Assembly (NCBI GenBank): GCA_943912835.1
Contig: CALTVJ010000053.1
Coordinates: 1 to 12,606 of the forward strand
DNA length: 12,606 nt
Reading direction: 5' to 3'
From: an uncultured Porphyromonas sp.
Lineage (GTDB): Bacteria; Bacteroidota; Bacteroidia; Bacteroidales; Porphyromonadaceae
In this document: one piece after another, positions 6,609 through 12,606 of the stretch
How the letters are laid out: each line of letters begins with the position of its first letter
How positions within the stretch are numbered: position 1 is the first letter of the stretch
Notes under the pieces: generated by a model
What the model was told of the DNA's origin: nothing
Databases searched by the model: none
What the model saw: only the letters and a program-made list of their open reading frames with translations
Translations under genes and position numbers: made by a program

Positions 6609-6655
6609 AGCGCCTTCGTATAGGATCATCCTATTTACGAAGGCGCTTTCTTTAT
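6609..6655 (+). terminator. Intrinsic terminator after frdB
   Basis: A 12-bp stem (6609-6620 with 6636-6647, AGCGCCTTCGTA/TACGAAGGCGCT) is stacked on an inner 5-bp stem (6621-6625 with 6629-6633) with a 3-nt loop and a 2-nt bulge. It is followed by a T-rich run to 6655. It lies 22 nt past the frdB stop, separating the respiratory operon from the next unit. Confidence 0.93.
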
Positions 6656-6685
6656 TGCCCTATAAAGAGGGTCAACATATTTTCG

Positions 6686-6693
6686 TATCTTTG
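6686..6693 (+). promoter_or_regulatory. Promoter -7 element of the five-gene downstream unit
   Basis: TATCTTTG here is preceded by ATTTTCG, so a 15-nt stretch (6679-6693) is identical to that around the rpsF -7 element. No TTG lies at the usual distance upstream. Transcription should start near 6698-6701, leaving a leader of about 36 nt before 6736. It is the only consensus-like promoter I can find for the five genes that follow. Confidence 0.65.
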
Positions 6694-6735
6694 CAATGTT
6701 AATTTTAGGTGTATTATATCCTCCAAAGCGATTGA

Positions 6736-7539
6736 ATGAGTAAGAAACGTATCCTATATATCTCACAAGAGATTGCACCCTATGTAGAAGGGACAGACAT
6801 TGCTAACACAACACGTTTGCTCCCAGAGTACATACAGCAGAAGAAACACGATATCCGCATCTTTATGCCCAAGTATGGGAGCATCAATGAGCGACGCAAC
6901 CAGCTCCATGAGGTCATTAGACTCTCTGGAGACAATATCTGTATCGATAATAGGGACTATCCTATCTTCATCAAAGTGGCTTCTATACAAGTTGCTCGTA
7001 TGCAAGTTTACTTCATCAACAATGAAGAATTCTTTAAGCGTAAGACAGATTTTGGTCCTGCTGTCAAGGGAGGAGACAATGACAATGATGAACGCTCGAT
7101 CTTCTTTGTCCGTGCCGTATTAGAAACGGTAAAGAAACTACGTTGGGTTCCCGATATTATACATTGTCACGGAGGCTTTACAGCTTTAGCGATGCTTTAT
7201 CTTCGTAAACTGTACTCAGAAGATCCAACCTTTGCTGATGCCAAATTGGTTTTCAGTATGTATAAAGAAGAGCGAGGATTTGAGGTGCCTAATACTTTGT
7301 TCAAAAAACTAGATTTTGATAAAATTACAAGTGAGGACTATGCTTCAATGCAAGGGGAAACTGATGCTAATGCTCTTATTCGCCTAGCGACACAGCATGC
7401 AGATGCTTTGGTTATTGGAGGTGAAGGTATTGACCCGAAAACACTTGACTACGTAAAGGCTTCAGGTAAACCGCTACTAGAGGCAACAGAGCCTTTGACC
7501 ACGGCAGATGCCTATCACGATTTTTATGCAGCGCTCTAG
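6736..7539 (+). CDS. GT5 glycogen/starch synthase-like N-terminal domain protein, probably not catalytic
   Basis: The 267-residue protein resembles the N-terminal Rossmann half of bacterial glycogen synthase (glycosyltransferase family 5). It shows RILYISQEIAPYVEG at residues 5-19, HDIRIFMPKYGSI at 38-50, and PDIIHCHGGFTALAMLYLRK at 139-158, parallel to the GlgA motifs for start, MPRYG and HxHDWxT. It stops where full synthases (about 475-550 residues) begin their second, nucleotide-sugar-binding half. The ADP-glucose motif KxGGL is replaced by VEGTD (17-21), and the Asp-Trp after HxH is replaced by Gly-Gly. I infer loss of glycogen synthase activity and perhaps a structural or sugar-sensing role. 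It has no signal peptide, so it should be cytoplasmic. It lies 40 nt before the DUF4270 gene, a pairing I recall from other Bacteroidota. Confidence 0.82.
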   Translation: MSKKRILYISQEIAPYVEGTDIANTTRLLPEYIQQKKHDIRIFMPKYGSINERRNQLHEVIRLSGDNICIDNRDYPIFIKVASIQVARMQVYFINNEEFFKRKTDFGPAVKGGDNDNDERSIFFVRAVLETVKKLRWVPDIIHCHGGFTALAMLYLRKLYSEDPTFADAKLVFSMYKEERGFEVPNTLFKKLDFDKITSEDYASMQGETDANALIRLATQHADALVIGGEGIDPKTLDYVKASGKPLLEATEPLTTADAYHDFYAAL

Positions 7540-7579
7540 GACTAGAAGCTTAGAGTTTGAGATAACAAAGATTTGATTT

Positions 7580-8998
7580 ATGAATAAGTACTTCTTTCGC
7601 CTACTAGGTCTGACTCTTAGCATGGTATCTTTCGTTGCCTGCGAAGATGCTTTATCCCCTATAGGCGAGGGTATCCAACCAAAGAGTGATGCTGTAGAAA
7701 GTGAAAAATACTTTTTACAATTTGAGGCTTCTACAGAGCTTGCGAGCTCGGTATATTCAGGAGTTTCACCTTTGGCTCTTTTGGGAGCTTATAGCGATGC
7801 AGCATACGGAGACTTCAAGGCTGACTTCGCAACTCAGTTTCGTACCGGTGTGGGATTAAAATTTGATCCTATACCTCAGGCTGAGGCTATCGACAGTGTT
7901 ACACTAGAATTACTTCTTCCGGGCACACAAGAAGGAGCTATTGGATCAAGAACGGCTGTTCAGGAATTTGCGGTCTATGAGCTGCCCAAAAACTTTGTAG
8001 GCTCAGAAAGCAGCGAAGCTTCACTTTCGGAATACGCTCAAGAGGATAAACTGCTTGCCAAACAAACAATCAGCCTTAAAGATGATCGCAAGACCTTGAC
8101 ACTCTTCTCTGGAGAGGGTGATAGGAAATATCATTACATCAGCCTAAAGCTGAACCCGCAAGTCGGAGAGCCCATTTACACAGCGTCAAAAAACACGCCA
8201 GAGCTATTTGCTACGCAAGATAGCTTCAACAAAAATATTTTCTCTGGGGTCTATGTCACAACCAGCGCAGGGCGAGGCTTTGTAATCCAAATCTCTGCAG
8301 CTGTCCTTAGACTACACTATCATTACCTCAATAAAGAGGGTAAAGAGCAGACTGCAAGTAAAGATTTCATCAATACCAAGCTTACGGCAAAGCGCAATGG
8401 TCTAAGCAACACAGAGATAGAAACTTTACTCACTCCCGATAGCAAGTATAGCTACAGCAAAGGACCTGCGGGAGTCATCCCAGCGATACGCTTGCCCAAA
8501 AGTCAACTAGAACGCCTACTTGCCAAACAAGGACCTATTGAGATTGGCACTAACTGGACTCTTGCTGATACTCAGCTAGACATCAAGGTAGATAACCCTA
8601 TGGGTGTCTTACTGAATCCTCCAACAAATATGATGCTTATGCCTAAAGACTCTGTTGAGAATTACTTCCGTAGCGGTCAGACTCAACGTACAGCATACGC
8701 AACCAGCTATTTGAGTACCAATTATAATAGTCAAAACAAGCATTATAATTTCTTTAATATAAGTCGCCTAATCACAAAGCACCTACAAGAGCATGCAAAA
8801 TATGAAGCTGGTCATTGGCGTGTTGCAAAAGATTTAGAGCTACGCCTACTGCCTGTACTTCATGTTGCAACCAGCAGTCCTAGAGATGGTAGCCTTGTAA
8901 CGATCGGTATTGAAGAGTATCTCTTCCCAAGCTTTGTGCGTCTGAAGACAGCTCCAGAAGATCTTCGCATTGGTGTCGTTGCTTCCATATTTAAGTAA
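7580..8998 (+). CDS. DUF4270 family lipoprotein
   Basis: The 472-residue protein has a lipoprotein signal peptide: basic start MNKYFFR, hydrophobic core, then SFVAC with the lipidated Cys21. Two acidic residues (Glu22, Asp23) follow the cysteine. Acidic residues there can act as a surface-export signal in Bacteroidota, so exposure on the cell surface is possible. The opening after the cysteine (LSPIGEGIQPKSD), then LLGAYSDAAYGDFKADFATQF and IDSVTLELLLPG, match my memory of the DUF4270 family, which has no established function. The protein is mostly predicted beta-strand with scattered loops and no transmembrane helix. It is second in the unit, 11 nt before coaX. No catalytic motif is recognisable. 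Confidence 0.8.
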   Translation: MNKYFFRLLGLTLSMVSFVACEDALSPIGEGIQPKSDAVESEKYFLQFEASTELASSVYSGVSPLALLGAYSDAAYGDFKADFATQFRTGVGLKFDPIPQAEAIDSVTLELLLPGTQEGAIGSRTAVQEFAVYELPKNFVGSESSEASLSEYAQEDKLLAKQTISLKDDRKTLTLFSGEGDRKYHYISLKLNPQVGEPIYTASKNTPELFATQDSFNKNIFSGVYVTTSAGRGFVIQISAAVLRLHYHYLNKEGKEQTASKDFINTKLTAKRNGLSNTEIETLLTPDSKYSYSKGPAGVIPAIRLPKSQLERLLAKQGPIEIGTNWTLADTQLDIKVDNPMGVLLNPPTNMMLMPKDSVENYFRSGQTQRTAYATSYLSTNYNSQNKHYNFFNISRLITKHLQEHAKYEAGHWRVAKDLELRLLPVLHVATSSPRDGSLVTIGIEEYLFPSFVRLKTAPEDLRIGVVASIFK

Positions 8999-9009
8999 TA
9001 AGACAATTC

Positions 9010-9777
9010 ATGCAGCTCATCATAGATCAAGGCAACTCTGCCTGTAAGCTGGCATTATATGATGGCGACACATTAGTTTCGACAGAAACAATAGCAAGTC
9101 TAGGAGAAGATATACTTCGAGACCTATTTGAACGTTATAATATAGAGGCTTGTATCTATAGTAGTGTTGGTATAGAAGACAGAGGGAGCAAAAGTATGTT
9201 AGCTTCACTTAGTCCATTCTTTTTAACTTTAGATAGCGAAACAGAGGTTCCTATTAGCCTTCTATATGACCGCACAAATCTTGGTGGAGATCGATTAGCG
9301 GCTGTGTGTGGGGCTTATGCTTTGATAGGGAAAGGCTCTGATGCTCTTATTATTGATGCTGGAACTGCTTTAACTTGCGAGTATTTAGATGCTGATGGTC
9401 GATACATTGGTGGCAACATTTCACCAGGCCTACATCTCAGAGCGAAAGCACTTAAACACTTCACTAGCCGTCTACCTTTGATTGATGATTTAGAATCAGA
9501 GTCTTGGATAAACGGATATGGGAAAGATACTCGTTCGGCTATTTCTAAAGGTGTTGTGAGAGGTTTTCTCGAAGAAATAAGAGCCTATATACACAGCATT
9601 AAGGAACAGAACGAAAATGCCTTAATCCTACTAACAGGCGGAGATGCACCTTTTGTAATAAAGCATTTGCCTATAGATGATACGATTCGTTGGGTTCCAG
9701 AGCTTGTCCTTTGTGGCCTACATGAGATATTAAAATATAATCTAAAGAAGGCTAAAAATAGACCTTCTCAGATATAG
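9010..9777 (+). CDS. coaX: Type III pantothenate kinase
   Basis: CoaX phosphorylates pantothenate with ATP, the first committed step to coenzyme A. The 255-residue protein is of normal length and has the family's ASKHA-fold motifs: IDQGNS at residues 5-10 (phosphate-binding Asp6), a YxxxxLGGDR segment at 86-95 (catalytic Asp94), IDAGTA at 115-120 (Asp116), then GGNISPGL (134-141) and FTSRLP. The type III enzyme differs from the CoaA type and is known for insensitivity to CoA feedback and a need for monovalent cations. It starts 11 nt after the DUF4270 stop and ends 14 nt before the outer-membrane gene, so co-transcription is likely. Why a CoA enzyme sits among envelope genes is not obvious. 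No SD is visible. Confidence 0.95.
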   Translation: MQLIIDQGNSACKLALYDGDTLVSTETIASLGEDILRDLFERYNIEACIYSSVGIEDRGSKSMLASLSPFFLTLDSETEVPISLLYDRTNLGGDRLAAVCGAYALIGKGSDALIIDAGTALTCEYLDADGRYIGGNISPGLHLRAKALKHFTSRLPLIDDLESESWINGYGKDTRSAISKGVVRGFLEEIRAYIHSIKEQNENALILLTGGDAPFVIKHLPIDDTIRWVPELVLCGLHEILKYNLKKAKNRPSQI

Positions 9778-9791
9778 ACATAAACAGAAGA

Positions 9792-11099
9792 ATGAAGATA
9801 AAAGCACAAGCAAAGTATGCCTTAATGGCTTGTGGCTTGCTCATTGCAGGCTCAATGACGACAAAGGCACAGAGCACAGACAATCGCTCTCCTTATAGTC
9901 GTTATGGTTATGGAGCTTTGGGAGCAGAGGGGACTGCTGGCAATCGTGCGCTAGGAGGACTTAGTGTGGCTTTGAGAGATGCCATGATAACGAATCCAGG
10001 CAACCCTGCTTCTTATACCTCTGTAGACTCGCTGACATTTATTTTTGACGTCGGAGTTGCCGCTCGCTATGCCTTCCTAAAAGAGGGGAACAATAGTGAT
10101 AAACGCCTATTAGGTAATATCGAATACATCACGATGCTCTATCCCTTAGGTAAGCGTATGGCCATGAGTGCAGGGATTATGCCTCTACATTCTACAGGTT
10201 ATAGATTTGGTGGCGGAGCGCAGATTGGGGCTGAAGCACAGAATGGAGATACTTTCGTACGTATTTATTCTGGTGAGGGGACTTACAATCAACTCTACCT
10301 TGGACTTGCAGGTCTAACTTTTGGGGGCTTACACTTAGGGGTTAATACTTCATTCATTTTCGGGCACACCTCTCACAAGAGAGAAGTACTATACAGTTCA
10401 CCAGGAGCTCTGAATCGTGTTGATGCACGCAATCTACACCTCAAAGCCTTCAAAATTGATTTGGGGGCACAGTATCAGTTAAAACTTGATAGTGCCAAAG
10501 GTAAAGGTGTAGTTATTGGAGCCACCTTTAGCCCTTCGTACAGCTACAGAAACGAACTAACCAAGACACAAAGTCAGCATACCACAGGATCTAACACCTT
10601 CAGTGATGCAAATCTCAGTACCAGTAGGGGCACCTACACGGCTCCTATGCACTTAGGATTTGGACTAAGCTATCGCAAAGCTGAGCATTTTATGTATGGA
10701 GTAGACCTTCGCTACGCGGCTTGGAGCAAAGCTAAATTTGATGATTTGCAAGCCAAATTTCAAGATACGTGGCGTATTGCCTTAGCAGGAGAATGGACTC
10801 CGAACGCTCGTGCCCGAAGTCCGTGGAAACGTGCTAAGTATCGTGCGGGGCTTTGGACAAACAACAGCTACCTACAAATACCTAGCGGAAGTCAAGGACA
10901 ATTCTCGACTTACCGTGAGTATGGAGCCTCTGTAGGATTAGCTCTACCTTTGGTTGATAGACGTTCGGCGATAAACTTTAGTCTGGATTATAAATGGCTG
11001 AACCCTAATCAGAAGTTTATGGTTACAGAACATTATATTGGTGTTACACTCGGAGTCATCTTCAACGAAGGCTGGTTCCGTAAAGCTAGAGTAAACTAA
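9792..11099 (+). CDS. Predicted outer-membrane beta-barrel protein, FadL-like
   Basis: The 435-residue protein has a signal peptide (MKIKAQAKYALMACGLLIAG, cleavage after about residue 26 at KAQ). The mature start TDNRSPYSRYGYGALG is followed by NRALGGLSVALRDAMITNPGNPASYTSVDSLTF, the pattern of Bacteroidota proteins annotated as OmpP1/FadL-related or as hypothetical membrane proteins. Alternating polar/aromatic strands run through the rest, ending in the strand-like YIGVTLGVIF. FadL proteins move hydrophobic compounds across the outer membrane; here that is only a fold-level inference and the substrate is unknown. It sits between coaX (14 nt) and the TPR gene (53 nt). No intact cork-domain motif is obvious to me. 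Confidence 0.75.
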   Translation: MKIKAQAKYALMACGLLIAGSMTTKAQSTDNRSPYSRYGYGALGAEGTAGNRALGGLSVALRDAMITNPGNPASYTSVDSLTFIFDVGVAARYAFLKEGNNSDKRLLGNIEYITMLYPLGKRMAMSAGIMPLHSTGYRFGGGAQIGAEAQNGDTFVRIYSGEGTYNQLYLGLAGLTFGGLHLGVNTSFIFGHTSHKREVLYSSPGALNRVDARNLHLKAFKIDLGAQYQLKLDSAKGKGVVIGATFSPSYSYRNELTKTQSQHTTGSNTFSDANLSTSRGTYTAPMHLGFGLSYRKAEHFMYGVDLRYAAWSKAKFDDLQAKFQDTWRIALAGEWTPNARARSPWKRAKYRAGLWTNNSYLQIPSGSQGQFSTYREYGASVGLALPLVDRRSAINFSLDYKWLNPNQKFMVTEHYIGVTLGVIFNEGWFRKARVN

Positions 11100-11152
11100 T
11101 CGGCAGAAAAACTGTCTAAAGAGAATTACGAATTACATAATAATATTGCACA

Positions 11153-12538
11153 ATGAAATTCAACAAGTCAATCCTTACGATGTCAATAGCTCTACTATCA
11201 AGCGTAGGAGCTATGGCGCAAACAGGCCTTGCTACAGGTACAACCTTTGGCAGTGGTGCAGATAGCATACGTTGCCGCCAAAATCTAAGCTTATTCAGTA
11301 GCTTTGCTAAGGCTGGACAATATGCTGATGCTTATGAGCCTTGGCTTGCCACATATAAGGAGTGCCCAGCAAGTAGTAAAAATGTGTACATACACGGAGC
11401 AAATATCCTTAAATATAGAATCAGCCAAGAAGCCGACGCAACAAAACGAGTTGCTATCATCGAAGAGCTATTAAAGCTCTATGATGCTCGTGTTACTTAC
11501 TTTGGCAATGACCCTAAAAAAGGTAAAGACTTAATCACACAAGATAAAGTCAGTGACTACGTTAGCCTCATGGGAGAAAAGGCTGATTATGCTAGAGTCT
11601 ACGACTGGACCAAAGGCATCGTTGAAGAATATAAGGAGAATGCTCCTGGTGGCATCCTTTATTGGTTCCTTTCAGCATCTCGCGAGACAGCACGTGGTAC
11701 AGACGATGCTAAGAAAGAACGCTATATCGCTGACTACCTATCAGTTTCTGACATGCTTGACAAGAAACTCGAAGCGACTACAGACTCAACACTTAGAGCA
11801 AATCTTGAGACCAATATGTCTCAACTTGATGAGTCTTTCTCTCGCAGTGGCTTAGCTAGCTGTGATCTCCTCAAAAAGATTTATACCTTGGATAAAGTTG
11901 AAGCTCGCAAAGATGATAAGGCTTATCTTGCCACAACCATCAAGCTTTTCCAGAATGCAGTTGAGACTGACGATGAAGGTAATGCCAAGAATGAATGCGA
12001 CTCACCAGTACCCGATAAGGCCGCTGAGTACCTATTCAAACTAGAGCCAAGTGCTAAGGCTGCTATGGGACTTGCAGGTAAGTATATCCGTGAAAAGGAT
12101 TATACAAACGCTATCAAGTATCTCGAGGAAGCAATACAACGTTCAACCAACAACCACGATAAAGTAAAATGTTGCGAAATCATGTGGACACTTGCAGAGC
12201 GTACTGGTAATGGAGCTTTGTCTACTCGTGCACAAAACGCAATCCTTGCAATTAATCCTAATAATGGCAAGGTGCTTATTCGCCAAGCGACACGTTTTGC
12301 AGCTCGCGCTAAGAGCATCTTCCCAGGTGATGCCCTCAAAGCTCGTGCTGTCTATTTCGCAGTAATCGAGATGCTTCGTTCGGCTGCAGCTAAGGATCCA
12401 AGCGTGGCTGGTCAAGCAAACTCTTTGATTGCACGCTATAGAGGCTTAGTACCATCAAAGGCTGATATGTTTATGCACCCAGACCTTAGCAGTGGTACCT
12501 TACATATTCCAGGTTATGGCACCGTAACACTTCGATAA
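11153..12538 (+). CDS. Exported tetratricopeptide-repeat protein
   Basis: The 461-residue protein has a signal peptide (MKFNKSILTMSIALLSSVGAMA, cleavage before Gln23) and is otherwise helical, so it should be periplasmic or attached to the inner face of the outer membrane. The clearest TPR lies at about residues 301-333 (AMGLAGKYIREKDYTNAIKYLEEAIQ). A first helical repeat is at 43-69 (FAKAGQYADAYEPWLATYKE), and further repeats are degenerate. TPR domains are protein-binding scaffolds. Cys41 and Cys71 bracket the first repeat and could form a disulfide, while Cys340-Cys341 are adjacent. It is last in the unit, directly before a terminator. Its proposed partner is the barrel encoded just upstream, but that is inference from gene order only. 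Confidence 0.82.
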   Translation: MKFNKSILTMSIALLSSVGAMAQTGLATGTTFGSGADSIRCRQNLSLFSSFAKAGQYADAYEPWLATYKECPASSKNVYIHGANILKYRISQEADATKRVAIIEELLKLYDARVTYFGNDPKKGKDLITQDKVSDYVSLMGEKADYARVYDWTKGIVEEYKENAPGGILYWFLSASRETARGTDDAKKERYIADYLSVSDMLDKKLEATTDSTLRANLETNMSQLDESFSRSGLASCDLLKKIYTLDKVEARKDDKAYLATTIKLFQNAVETDDEGNAKNECDSPVPDKAAEYLFKLEPSAKAAMGLAGKYIREKDYTNAIKYLEEAIQRSTNNHDKVKCCEIMWTLAERTGNGALSTRAQNAILAINPNNGKVLIRQATRFAARAKSIFPGDALKARAVYFAVIEMLRSAAAKDPSVAGQANSLIARYRGLVPSKADMFMHPDLSSGTLHIPGYGTVTLR

Positions 12539-12560
12539 TACTTTCATCGAGTGTTAAAAT

Positions 12561-12602
12561 AAAAAGAGGCTGAGTCTAGATATCTAGATTCAGCCTCTTT
12601 TT
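12561..12602 (+). terminator. Intrinsic terminator closing the five-gene unit
   Basis: A 20-bp inverted repeat (12561-12580 with 12583-12602) has one G-T pair and is otherwise perfect. It contains AGAGGCTGA/TCAGCCTCT and a TCTAGA palindrome near the loop, and ends in a run of six Ts (12598-12603). It begins 23 nt after the TPR gene stop. The A-run on the left side means that it could also work on the other strand. Confidence 0.93.
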
Positions 12603-12606
12603 TATG

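Overview
The window looks like an ordinary chromosomal segment of a Bacteroidota bacterium, most likely Porphyromonas or a close relative in Porphyromonadaceae. Four features support this. All four promoters that can be read carry the Bacteroidota -7 element TAnnTTTG. Most genes lack a Shine-Dalgarno sequence. There is a DUF4270 lipoprotein, and the respiratory genes are a di-haem cytochrome b type fumarate reductase/succinate dehydrogenase set in the order C-A-B. No mobile element, CRISPR array, tRNA or rRNA was found.

Layout. (1) 50-1311, minus strand: a ribosomal operon rpsF-rpsR-rplI with its own promoter (1281-1311) and a perfect 24-bp terminator hairpin (50-102). (2) 1239-1653: a 415-bp divergent intergenic region. 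It holds both outward promoters, a degenerate ~23-nt repeat, a copy of a 21-nt element that also lies beyond rplI, and a 29-bp near-perfect palindrome. (3) 1654-2880, plus: a single penicillin-binding protein 4 gene (dacB) whose promoter nearly abuts its start codon. (4) 2992-6655, plus: frdC-frdA-frdB with a ~90-nt leader and a strong terminator. (5) 6686-12602, plus: five closely spaced genes between a promoter and a terminator. They encode a GT5-like half-protein that appears to have lost catalysis, a DUF4270 lipoprotein, type III pantothenate kinase (coaX), a predicted outer-membrane beta-barrel and a periplasmic TPR protein.

How they work together. Units 1 to 4 are housekeeping: ribosome, peptidoglycan trimming and anaerobic respiration to succinate. 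Unit 5 is the part worth attention. It joins a degenerate sugar-nucleotide-transferase fold and a CoA-biosynthesis enzyme in the cytoplasm with three exported proteins of unknown function (lipoprotein, barrel, TPR), in what looks like one complete transcription unit. I would put forward the GT5-like/DUF4270 pair and its barrel/TPR partners as the least explained system here; any joint role in the envelope is inference.
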